NCBI GenBank assembly: GCA_027924585.1
Contig: BSBM01000865.1
Location: 7,181,001 to 7,245,000, forward strand
Length of the DNA: 64,000 nucleotides
Source: Larix kaempferi
Taxonomy: Eukaryota; Streptophyta; Pinopsida; Pinales; Pinaceae
Direction: 5' to 3'
Each line of letters starts with the position of its first letter. Position 1 is the first letter of the stretch. The notes under the pieces were generated by a model that did not search any database, was not told the DNA's origin, and was given only the letters and a program-made list of their open reading frames with translations. Positions 32,860 through 43,190 of this stretch are shown one piece after another. A program made the translations under genes and the position numbers.

Positions 32860-33745
32860 ATTTCATAACATAATTTTGATCTCTATAAACTTCAACACTC
32901 CTCTTTGGTCCCTGTGCTGAAGTTCATCCTTGAGATGTAAAGTTAAGCACAGACCCGAAACAAGTTTACACAGTCCACATACTACAACAATTAAGCACAC
33001 AGATGATGAAAGAAATGTACAGTAACATAACAATTCTACATCTGAATGATAAAACGGTACTATTTCTGAATAGTGCTAAAGCAACAGTAAATAATTTTAT
33101 AACATAATTTTCATCTCTTTCAGTAACAAGTCATAAAATAAACATATTTATCATATAACAATAAGAGAGGTATAGTTGAAGATCTCATTTAACCAAAAAT
33201 CAGATCTGAAGTGTGGTACTATTTTTGAATAGTGCTAAAGCAATAGTACAAGCTTTTACAACATAAATTTTGATCTCTATCAACTTCAGCACTCCTCTGT
33301 GGTCCCTGTGATGAAGTTGGTCCCCGAGATGTAAAGTTAAGTACAGGCCTCAAACAAGTTTACACAGACCACATACTACAACAATTCAGCACACAGATGA
33401 AAGAAAGGTACAGTAACATAACAATTCTACAGCTGAATGATAAAACGGTACTATTTCTGAATAGTGCTAAAGCAATAGTAAAATATTTTATAACATAATT
33501 TTCATCTCTTTCAGTAACGTGTAATAAATTAAACATATCGATCATATAACAATAACAGAGGTATAGTTGAAGATCTCCATGTCAACATTTAACCAAAAAT
33601 CAGATCTGAAGTGTGGTACTATTTCTGAATAGTGCTAAAGCAATAGTACAAGATTTTACAACATAAATTTGATCTCTATCAACTTCAGCACTCCTCTCTG
33701 GTCCCTATGCTGAAATTGGTCCTCGAGATGTAATGGGAAGTAATC
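32860..33745. repeat. Tandem repeat of about 395 bp, two and a fraction copies
   Basis: GATCTCTATxAACTTCA occurs at about 32878, 33272 and 33671, each followed by CACTCCTC-TGGTCCCT and CGAGATGTAA. Between them, GATAAAACGGTACTATTTCT and AATAAACATATCGATCATAT also recur. It is CACTA interior, related to pieces at 24100-24660. Confidence 0.8.
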
Positions 33746-34020
33746 AAATTATAAAGAGTGATGATGATCAAAGTCATGATGAACATATCTAATATATCTA
33801 ATATAAACAGAATCAATGTTTCAGACTTGTGATGACATTTAAATTTAAAACTCAAATTCTAAGAAAATAAAAGATATAAATGGGAAAATTCCTAAGAGCA
33901 TCAAATAAAAGATAAGTACCTCGTAACTATACCAAATAAAAGTTATATATGTAGCATACCAACAATGTTTCATACTAACAACATCGACATCCATCAAAAT
34001 ACAAATCATGAATTTATGTT
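33746..34020. other. CACTA interior, unassigned
   Basis: AT-rich; no feature seen. It probably contains the 3' UTR of the minus-strand gene that ends at 34025. Confidence 0.4.
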
Positions 34021-36303
34021 GCATCTACTTTTTCGTTGATTTATGTTTCTTTGCATGTAAAAAACTTGTGAGTGGGGTATCACAATCATCCAATGGCGTA
34101 GTATTTACTGCGATATCTCGTATTATTGTTTGTGTTTCCATGCCCTCATTTATGCCACTTCTTGTACGTCGTTGAGCAAGGCGTGGAGGCAGTTCTGTAG
34201 GGGTGTGAACTGCAACAATGGAAATGAGCATATATATATGACGTAGAACTATTATTGAAATAAATATTTCATTTTTTTATTTAAATTACAATATTTCTCT
34301 TTACCAATCGTTGTAGATGTGACAACTAGGGTGTTAATTGGAGGTATAGTTTCTTCCTCTTGCAGTTCATGCTCCTGAGATGCATGGTCTTTCATTGAAA
34401 GAAGAAAATTTATAAGTATATGTCAGGAAATATATTAATCTAATCACAATAGATATCTCTATTTCGAAAGCATACATACCAGAATGGACATTATGCTCCA
34501 CACTATCATGGGACATGTGCACCCTAACATCAACTGGTACTTGCTATGTACTGCTAGATTCACTGCTGCGGTTGCATTTTTGCTTAAAAACAAACATAAA
34601 TTTTTAGTTATGGGTGATCTAATAAGAAGTACTGAATAGACTATAATAGCATACTACCATTGGTGATATACCTGCATTTGCGTCATTGGGGAGATTGGAG
34701 TCTACCCCAAGCTTTTCCGATATTCAACCACACTTTTAAAACCAAACTTGAAACCAAGCTTTAGGTCTTCCTCGGTGGCAGCAGCTTGGATCGTATTTCC
34801 ATGCAATGCATGATAACACATTTTGAATTTTCCAGTACCAAAATCCGATATTTGGTCTGTATTGTTAAATAAATATTCCCAACAATTAATCATTTAATAC
34901 TTACGATTCTTGCTCTTAGTTTTCTATAGCCACCCTGACGCAGTCTATGTTGCCTGTGCTTTTCCATTCTAGCCTTGGTTTCTTTGGAGGTGTCAGGTAG
35001 CCTATATATGAAAATTTTGAAAACCTTAGATATCAAAAATCTCACTTAAAACAAAAAAGAAAAAAATAATTGAGCTTTTTTAGTAAAAAGATGATATATG
35101 TTGTACCTTGCTTTATCAGGCCGTGGTTGTTTTTCTTATCTTTTAAGCAAGTTCTCCTTTGCAACATCTATGAGTGCCTTCCACTCTTTCTCCGGAACCA
35201 TGGGAGGGCACTCATGCTTGAGGTCAGCTTGCAATCTTTCCCTATATTGGGCCCTGGTATATTTCAAATTCTCACCGGCTAACCTTGCAACAACCTTCTT
35301 TTTGAAAGTATTGTCGAACAAGTTGACCATGTGGTCCATCAATTCATCTCTCTTATTGCTATCTTGGCTATTCCACCATGTGCGAATGGTGGGGCCAAAC
35401 AGCTCCAAGGCTTTGTCATTCAAATTCCTGTAGAATACATTATTTCCTGCAAATTAAATATGTAATCCATTAATTTAAAATAATTTCAACGTATTACTAT
35501 TTCAATTTCATGAATAAAATGAATAATTTAATTAATAAATACCAGCAATCTTTTGGATCTTGATAGGAACACAAGAGTCATCCACCAGAAAGGTGAGATC
35601 GGGTGATCCGGTGCTTTTAACTCGTCCTGCTGTAGGAAAAGTATCATGGTTGTCTACAATACGTTCATCGGGAGTCATGTCGAGTGATAGGCTCCGTCTC
35701 ATCATGCTGAGGCATAGAATCAAGCTCCGGCATGGCATCATGCTCTCTTTCATCAATGCCATCATCAATGGATTCAAGGCCAACCGCAGGAGTGCCAAAA
35801 ATCCTCATTGGTACATTGGTTCGTTTTTGCTTCATTGGACCATCACTGCTACCTATACCTGTTGGGTCAGGTTCTGTAGTCACGGGTTTTAAAAACTCCT
35901 AAAAACAATAAAATTTACTTTATTAGATCACTTGCAAAAATAAAAAACATAATATCAGATATGAAATCACAACATGGATTAAAACATTTGTGAAGATGCC
36001 ACTTACCCCATAAGATTGTATTTGATCTTGCAGCTCTAGAATCCTTGCCTTGTCCTCCTGTGTCAAGGGCCTTTTGCGAGCCAAGGAAAACATTTCTATG
36101 TTTGCCTTTTTCAAGGCTGTTCTAAAAGTGTGTCGTGGGTCAATGGAATAGAAAATTTCTTCCTTGAACCCCTCATCACCCAGATCGTGTGCATGTGACT
36201 AAATTCATCAAACAATAAATTAAATTAAGCAATACAATATTAACATCATTCAAATATTGATATTGTAATGAAGATTAAGTCACTATTATGCACTAACACT
36301 TAC

Positions 36304-36949
36304 CTAGCACGGTGTTATGTCCGGTGAGTGTCCATGATGAACTGTTGTCGTGGAAGCAGCAGGTGGTTTTCCACGGTCTTGAATGAACCAGTAATCCATC
36401 ATAATGTCATCAAAATGAACCATTAGTCCATCATAAGCTCGGAAAAATGTGATTGTCAATAGTGGATATTGAATGTTAACATACTAAACCGAAAAATTTA
36501 GTTATTTAACTAAACAATTACCTGACGAGCCATAGAGTGTGACCTTCCATGCTCACCCTTGGCCATGGAAGCAACAGGTGCCTTTCCAATGGCACCACAC
36601 TGACACAATCAATCAATAAATAAACGTTTACCTCATACTAAATAATTGTAACATAAAGAAAAATGAGATATTGCATTAATATTAATTTTTACCTCATAAG
36701 TGGAAGATACATGTTTTGCTCCATGGCCATGAGCAGACTCCTGCCACAGTTTAATAAGCATGCTTTCATATGGAAATATTAACAATAAGCACTGAAAAAA
36801 TGAATGCTAACAGCGAAAAATGGAACATCTTGTTGTTGTAGTCATATTTATTTACTATATTTAACATTTACCTGATGAGGCATAGTTTCTGACCTTCCAT
36901 GGTCACCCTGGACCATGGAAGAAGCATGTGCCTTTCCACTGCCATCACC
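36304..36949 (-). other. Duplicated phase-0 exons of 26 codons
   Basis: Exons B (36872-36949) and D (36522-36599) are each 78 bases, begin and end in phase 0, and code for related peptides sharing GKA...AS.M..G.HGRS..M..Q. Exon E (36304-36381, TAG at its end) and the tail of exon A (ending ETMPHQ at 37156) are further copies. Exon C (48 bases, phase 0) is a shorter module. The donor context CAG/GTAA is kept in the copies. Such symmetrical exons can be gained or skipped without changing frame. Confidence 0.7.
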
Positions 36950-37155
36950 CTAAACAAACATCAATAATCAATAAATGCATCATAAACAAAAATGAGATAT
37001 TCATAGTAGTGTAATCACCATGTAATCACACAAAAATATTCATAATAAGCATGAATAAAGCAAATGAGAACAGTGGAAATCGAATGTTAACAGAAAAAAA
37101 AAAATGAAACATTCAGTTATTGTAGTCATGTTTAGATACTACATTTAGCATTTAC

Positions 37156-37915
37156 CTGATGAGGCATAGTTTCTGACGGTCCACAGTTACCCTGGACCGC
37201 GGAAGCCACATCTATTCTATTTAAGTTGTAATCGATCAACAATTCTTCACCTGCAAGTATTGTTTTTATTGCACATACAAATATACGATGATGTTCGCAT
37301 GCCTCGAATTCTCAATTTGGTAGCTTATTTGTTGTCACTAGTTGTGTACTATTTATAAAGCCAACAACGTTTCCGGATGCTTTTGGTCTCCCATCAATAT
37401 ACATAGTCGCCCCTCCGTATTTGAATATAATTCGCGGCAACTCCATATCTTCGCATACTTCAAGTATATTGGACCAAGATCAACCAATTATTGTATCTGT
37501 ATAGTGGTACTACATACTCCATCAATTCAGTTACAATGCCATAGCGGACCTTTATTCCATCCATGGAAAATAGCCCCAATCCATGTAAGGACGAAGGAGC
37601 GATGCGATACATCCTCCCATTGATGAAGAAATCTGTGTCCACTTGAGGTAGCATATTAGGTACCCATCGTTGCACTAGATGTTTATACCTCAATGGAAAA
37701 TCAATGTTTCCTATGCTCTCAACATCATAATTACACGACCCACCATTGGCAATAAAATATTTCCCACGTCTATGAAATCTTTTCCTTATCTTTTCTTATC
37801 TAGTTGATATAAAACCAGTAGATCTAGTATAACTTGTCTCACTTTCAACCTCTCCGAGTATATCTTCATCATCACTTGAGGAAGATAGATCTGACAGATA
37901 CATATTTGGTGGTAC
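37156..37915 (-). pseudogene. SET domain (protein lysine methyltransferase-like), decayed
   Basis: The minus strand reads an acidic Ser/Asp-rich lead (YLSDLSSSSDDEDILGEVES), a linker, then SET landmarks in order. SLHGLGLFSMDGIK with ELMEYV matches the N-terminal strand pair. YIDGRPKASGNVVGFINST matches the Ile-Asp ... Gly-Asn ... Phe-Ile-Asn block that binds S-adenosylmethionine. PN-stop-EFEACEHHRIFVCAI matches the Pro-Asn-Cys block. ILAGEELLIDYNLNRID carries the Gly-Glu-Glu-Leu-x-x-x-Tyr pattern with the catalytic-type Tyr. Defects: TAA at 37796-37798, TGA at 37460-37462, TGA at 37312-37314 (where Cys or Arg is expected) and one frame change near 37405. SET proteins methylate lysines, often on histones; the substrate here is unknown. 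Confidence 0.75.
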
Positions 37916-38019
37916 CTACACTCGATAAAACAAGAATAAACAAGACAGTGCCTTCTCTCTTCTTTGAAAGTACACATTTACTTGGTTAAACACATTTACT
38001 TCCCTCAAATATGAGGCTT

Positions 38020-38239
38020 AGGAGGGACATGCCAAACCCTAGTGGATGTAGTGTTACAAATCTCAGCTGAATTGTTTGGTATTGGGAGGATGATTTTTTT
38101 GGTATTTGCATATTTTTGGCATCCTACCCTTCATTTTTAAAATTTACATACTTGTATTTTATGCTAACGCATATGAAAACTATTTGTTAGTGAACTCTTT
38201 GGAAAAATCACTCAACTAAGAAACATTAATTGACTATAT
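38020..38239. other. CACTA interior left of the nested gypsy element
   Basis: Short AT-rich stretch; no feature. The first exon(s) or promoter of the SET gene may lie here or beyond the gypsy insertion. Confidence 0.4.
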
Positions 38240-38244
38240 CAGCC

Positions 38245-39041
38245 TGTTGGCAGGCGGTTTGATGGGGAAATGTCGCAATACCGCTGACACTACGACACAT
38301 CGGATGAGAGCGCGAAAGGAGTATTTTGTGTCAAAGAATACCACAATTGGCGGGTTTTGGGTCACTTGGACCACATATTATGTAATAGTGAGTCAGTGCA
38401 CCGTGGTATGCGGGTTTTTAGGGTCATTTGGACCAAGTCAGTTAGATATTGGGTCAATTGTCCATAGTGTCGATTAGGCAGTCAATTGTAAGTGGACAAA
38501 TATTGTAATGGTAGAAGCCTATAAATACATGAGAGTTGTAAGTGTTAGAGGGACAAGCATAGAGGAAGAAGAACGATTGTGTACAGAGATCTATGTTTTT
38601 CTTTTGGTATATGACCACGATAGTAATATAATGATGATGTTTCAGTACTATCTTTGTGCAATGTTGCAATATATGAATGTTGTTTGATGCAATGTCTGCT
38701 TACTGTTGCTGTGATGATAAATGTTTTGATTAAGTAATATGTTCTATGTCAAATGTGATGATAAATGCTGCAATTAAGTAATATGTTATAACTCCTTACT
38801 GAATGTTTAAAGTTTATGTTTAAGTATCGCAATAGAGTTGGTCCGTGCAGCCACAACTCTCCTCCTCCCTCGATGGAAACATGCTTTCATCTTCCCTTCC
38901 TGGATGCCTCAGGTGAGACCTCATCCACTCTGCGGGTGTTGCTAGGTGGGCTCAAGCCTTCCCGGGCTGGTGCCCAGGGAGACTGCGGTATGTATCGAGA
39001 GTGAGGTGAACACCTGTCGACCGAGATAACGTTGGTCAACA
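38245..39041 (+). repeat. 5' LTR of the nested gypsy element
   Basis: 797 bp, near-identical in layout to 47900-48679. It carries a TATA box TATAAATA at 38520-38527. Confidence 0.95.
38520..38527 (+). promoter_or_regulatory. TATA box in the gypsy 5' LTR
   Basis: AGCCTATAAATACATGAGAG, a good plant TATA box; conserved in the other LTR at 48175-48182. Transcription would start some 30 bases downstream. Confidence 0.7.
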
Positions 39042-39042
39042 A

Positions 39043-39060
39043 ATGGTTTCGTTGTCGGGA
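39043..39060 (+). promoter_or_regulatory. Primer binding site, tRNA-Asp-like
   Basis: ATGGTTTCGTTGTCGGGACC follows the LTR within a base or two. It resembles the plant tRNA-Asp complement TGGCGCCGTTGCCGGGGA with several transitions. Confidence 0.6.
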
Positions 39061-39084
39061 CCGTGTGCAGAGTGAAAGGAGGTC

Positions 39085-39603
39085 ATGTTGTGGCACCCGA
39101 TGAAGCCGGAGATACAAAGTTGGTTTGATCAGAAATTGCGAAAGTTTGCTGAAGAAGAAAGTCGGAACAGGCAACTGATAGTAGTTCACTGGCTGGGAAG
39201 ATATATTCATGACGGTCCCCATGAATGGTTTTTCTGTGAATTCTCGGTTATTCAGTACGAATGGTTGTCGAAGCTGACGTTCCAGAAGAGGAACTTCCAG
39301 GGTGGTGAGCCAACGGCTTGGACCCCGGAGTTGATTCAGGAGCTGTAGGAAGTTGATAATAAGGCATCGCGGGCTGTCGAAGGTTGGCTTGATAGCATAT
39401 TGGAGGGATATATCACTGAATTTGCGGTCGACACGAAGAAATCCTATAGTGAAGTTGAAAGATACTTCTTCCGAGGACCAAGGGGAAGGTTTCTGCTGTT
39501 GCTCCAACTGTCGATTAAGATGCTAATCTGTGAAAACGGTATATATCTTGATCAGTAGACAGCCTGGTGGGCGAAGGTCATGGGTACCGCAACTGCTGAG
39601 GAA
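39085..39603 (+). pseudogene. Leader ORF of the gypsy element
   Basis: From ATG at 39085 one frame codes for about 170 residues, interrupted by TAG at 39346 (after IQEL) and another TAG after YLDQ near 39555. Its composition is charged with many Trp (KPEIQSWFDQKLRKF; RGPRGRFLLLLQLS). I recognise no domain. It may be the N-terminal matrix-like part of gag or a separate leader protein. Confidence 0.5.
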
Positions 39604-39820
39604 CGGTGCATGGAATGGTAAGGAGTAGATGGGTGCAGACCATGAGGAGACTGTGGGTGAAGCCGAGGAAGAAAGTGGTCTTACAAGAGGAGGAGCGAGG
39701 TTTTGACAGGAGAAGAGGCAGAGGACAGGAGAAGGTCCTGCTGCGATCGAACCACAAAACTGTGAAGGAATACCACACGAGACAAAGCGACCTCATAGTC
39801 TTGATAGGGACGACCAGGCT

Positions 39821-41420
39821 ATGCCTAGGATAGAGGTAGGACCAAACCCCAGCACCAACGTACCCACACCTCCGCTCACTGACTCTCAAATAGCAAGAAA
39901 TACTACTTCGACATTGCCAAGTTCATCAATTCCGCAGAAGTTAACTGGTAGTAGCACAAGGACAAGAGGAAGGAAGCCCAGAACAGCGAGCGATGATGCT
40001 AAGTTACCATTGTTCCACGGAAGTGCGACAGACAACCCAGAACAATATTGGTTTTTGTGTGAAGCAGTCTGGACCATGAAACAAATCACTGATGCCAATG
40101 CTAAGAAAGGACAGTTAGCCATGACTTTGCGAGGTCGTGCATTAGATTGGTTCATGAAGTTTATTCTAGTCCCTACGGGGGCCCCAGAGAAGTCACTGGA
40201 TGAGATTCAGGATGGGATGATTGTTGAATTTAGATGACCTAAGTCGGACGCTGAATATATTACTAAATTGAAGAAAATTAAGCAATATCCTAATGAGACG
40301 GTATGGGATTTCGACCAGCGATTCAAGATGTTGATGGCAAAGGTTAGTTTCGATATGAGCGCCGTCCAACATAAAGAATGGTTCATTGCGGCAATGCTAC
40401 CCCACATTCGGCTGCCGCTGATGTAGCAGAACATATCGACGCCTAGCGAAGCTCTAGAGATTGCAATGCAATTGGAGGCGTCACCAATTGGAGATAATGC
40501 AGGCAGGATGTTGCAGATACAGACGCAACTCACCAACCTGACTATACAGTTGCAAGATTTGAAGAAAAACAAGGAACAACGCGATGAAGTATGGTGTACG
40601 TGATGCCGAGGAGAAGGGCATACAAAGGATAATTGCCCGGATTTCTGTAATTATTTGGTTTCAAGTGCACCAAACCTGTTGAATGGCGGTAGTATGCCGT
40701 GGTGTCGCATTTGTCAGGTGTTTGGGCATAGTCACGATAATTGCCCATATATGCAAAAAATGGTCACAACCCCGCGAAATCTTTATTGCACATTCTGCAA
40801 GTCAGTGGGTCACGATGACAAAAATTGTCGTGCATATGGGTTTCTACAAGAGAGGATGTGTGATGCATTCTACGTCAAGGATGATCAACGCGCTGTGCAG
40901 CGACCACAACTGCAACCGCAGGTAGCCCATCTGCTACCTCAACTACAGATGCAGTTTGCACCACAGCAACAACAACCGCAACAGTTCACGCTGCAATACA
41001 CTCCGATGTAGATGACCCCCCCACAACCACAATACATACAAAAACCGTAGTGTGCACCATAAGGGAAAGGGATACCACTAGCACCGATGTGGCAACAGTT
41101 TAACCAACCTCAGTACCAACAGCAGGGTGGCTGCCGAGGAGGATACAGGGGTGGACACGGTGGCGGATTTGTTCATGGAGGAGGAGGCTGAGGAGGTTGT
41201 GGACCTGTGCAATGTTACCATTATGCGGTATGGGGGCATTATCAGCGTGAATTCCCACTGCTACAGAATCATTGTACATTTTGTTCTGGTAATGATCATA
41301 CGGTTGAGAATTGTCCACAGTTGATTGCACGATGGCAGGTTGGGAACACTCCATAGCTGTAGAATCAGGCCCAGCCATAGCAACCAGTACAGAACTAGCC
41401 CGTGCGACCACCGCTGAATG
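39821..41420 (+). pseudogene. Gypsy gag with capsid-like domain and five CCHC knuckles
   Basis: The capsid-like region has the block order of retrotransposon gag: AKLPLFHGSATDNPEQYWFL, then LRGRALDWFMKF and EIQDGMIVEFR, then (after a TGA at 40236) VWDFDQRFKMLMAK. Zinc knuckles follow at 40595-40636, 40703-40744, 40787-40828, about 41203-41260 (degenerate) and 41273-41314. A Gln/Pro-rich linker lies between the third and fourth. The first knuckle has TGA inside (CGA to TGA); knuckles two, three and five are perfect C-x2-C-x4-H-x4-C. The product packages element RNA. Confidence 0.85.
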
Positions 41421-41572
41421 CCAATCACAATGTCAATCTATAGAAGAACCAGACACAGGGTGCAAATATTGCGACCATTTCTGCAGAACCACGACCATAA
41501 GATGCTTCAGTGGCTATTGTCACTTGTGGAGGAAAGACGACTGGGGAATATGGTTAGCGACCACTGATTTGG

Positions 41573-42469
41573 TTGGCTGGTCAGAAGATGGTACCTTTTG
41601 ACATTGATACAGAGCAGGAAACATTCCTGGAAGCACGTCGCACCGTGGAGAAAGACCGCAGTAAGGCTATTGTTTGCGATATGCCACCTGTCTTTGATAC
41701 TACATCAGACGCTGATCGGCCACCACCACTGGGGACATTGCAAAAGTTTCTTGAAAGTTGTCTATTATTGGCCCGAGACCCAGATGCCCTGGTTGATATT
41801 GAGGGATGGTTGCAGCAATTTCTGAAAGGACAGGAGGAGTCGGCAGTCAACTCCCTACAGCGATGGAAGACTGGCAAGGAGATGCGCATGAATATTCAGA
41901 TTGGTGAATATGATGTTGACTCTATGATTCTTGACCTTGGTTTGGATGTTAACATCTTAACCAAGTAGGCGTGGCAGAAGATGGGCAGTCCCTCACTGAG
42001 CTGGTCTACTGTGTAGCTTCGGTTGGCTAACCATGCGAAGGTAGCACCCATTGGGCAAGTTCCACGGCTCACGATTGATATTGAGGGCATGAAGACTTAT
42101 GCTGACTTTGACATTATTGAAGTGGTTGAGGGAGGAAGATCTTATCCAGTGCTCTTGGGGATTGGATGGGCTAATGATAGTGGAGTTGTCATCAACTTCA
42201 AGAAGCGCATGATGACCTTTGAGAATCGTGATTTCAGGGTCATAGCCCCGTTGGATCTGGCTGAAGGACGTCGATACGTTGAACCTATAAGAGATGATGA
42301 TCCCGCTGGATGGGACCATGCATTCAATATTTATGAATATTATATTCATCCTACTGTCCATGGTGAGCTGGAGTGGCGCAGCGAGAGCTCTATGTCTTCC
42401 AACTCTGATGATGCCTTGGAACATTGGCAGAACCGAATGCATGAAGTACCATTCCGAAATGTAGCTTAG
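41573..42469 (+). pseudogene. Gypsy aspartic protease region
   Basis: Two frames separated by a TAG at 41966 and another near 42014 join into a retropepsin-like region. NIQIGEYDVDSMILDLGLDV carries the catalytic Asp in DLG (normally Asp-Ser/Thr-Gly or DLGS). LTIDIEGMKTYADFDIIEV, YPVLLGIGWANDSGVVI (flap/alpha-helix block) and RMMTFENRDFRV follow. It would cleave the gag-pol precursor. Residue spacing fits Ty3/gypsy protease, but the DLGL variant and the stops make activity unlikely. Confidence 0.75.
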
Positions 42470-42471
42470 TT

Positions 42472-43190
42472 ATGCAATCCTTATATCATGTTGCGACAGA
42501 AACAATCACATTTCCTATCTATGAGGGGTTGCCTGGCCTAACTACCTTTTTAGCAAAATTTGAAGACCGCGTCTCAGAACCACAACGATTGCTAGAATTG
42601 GATGAGGCACTAAAGGCTGCTCCAGCATGTTGGTGGGTGACACATAAGAAATTCATTAAAGGTTGGTCACAGTGTCGAAGGTTGATGATGGTTCGGTTTT
42701 TCCATACGGAGGTTTATCACACTGGCAAGTATGATGGCCAGACTGATCCTAGTGATCATGTGATGGAATGCCTATGCTTATGGGTAGCGCAACCCAGAGA
42801 TGAGTGGGTCCATGCTTTTGTCCATACTTTGGATGAGATCCTATGCTTGTGGTACATTGCAGCCGAGTCACGCTAAGACATTACAACATGAGGGGAGTTG
42901 ATGATTTGTTTCACTCATACGTTCTCTTTTGCGGATGCCAACCCTGATGTCCATAACACCCTGTAGCTCATCCGTGATATGGTACTTCAGGTTGTTTCGG
43001 CGGCCTACCCTATCAAACTGCACACACATTGTCAGATGCAGTCTCTCATGGAATGCTTCAACATCAGTGGTGGGCCAAAGGACGATGATGATCCCCGAAA
43101 TATTAAAATTCCCGAATATGAAGGAAGTCAGATGTGGTACCACCTGCTGCCCCAAGTAATCCGTTCAGTCAACCATTTCAGCTCCGCAAG
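42472..43190 (+). pseudogene. Second gag-like domain between protease and reverse transcriptase
   Basis: The frame 42472-42876 reads FPIYEGLPGLTTFLAKFEDR, EALKAAPACWWVTHKKFI, CRRLMMVRFF, YDGQTDPSDHVMECLCLW and WVHAFVHTLDEILCLWY. It has the helix pattern and WW/RF spacing of retrotransposon gag (capsid) domains. After the stop at 42876 it continues in other frames (ADANPDVHNTL; VLQVVSAAYPIKLHTHCQMQ) into the pre-RT linker. A gag-type domain in this place is unusual for Ty3/gypsy. It may be a duplication of capsid or a recombinant insertion. Function unknown. Confidence 0.6.

Larger units (their letters stand above)
34025..37915 (-). pseudogene. CACTA-borne SET-domain gene with transposase-like C-terminal part (multi-exon)
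   Basis: An exon chain with GT-AG-like borders can be followed on the minus strand. Exon A 37156-37915 (SET), B 36872-36949, C 36693-36740, D 36522-36599, E about 36304-36381, F 36007-36198, G about 35543-35898, H about 35108-35447, I about 34907-35001, then parts to 34025. Most junctions are phase 0. Exons F-I code for a charged protein (ARKRPLTQEDKARILELQDQ; FGPTIRTWWNSQDSNKRDEL; YRERLQADLKHECPPMVPEK; EWKALIDVAKENLLKR; RMEKHRQHRLRQGGYRKLRA) that resembles plant Transposase_24/TNPA-type accessory proteins of CACTA elements. Joining SET and transposase-like parts in one mRNA is inference. This copy has at least five in-frame stops and two frame breaks. Confidence 0.55.

Noticed and set aside
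37156-37915. SET domain as part of a retrotransposon
   Set aside because: It lies outside the gypsy LTRs (38245-48679) and outside the Copia LTRs (25180-32784), on the same strand as the CACTA transposase.
41100-42442. Minus-strand frames opposite the gypsy gag-protease region
   Set aside because: Antisense shadows of clearly recognisable plus-strand gag and protease codons.
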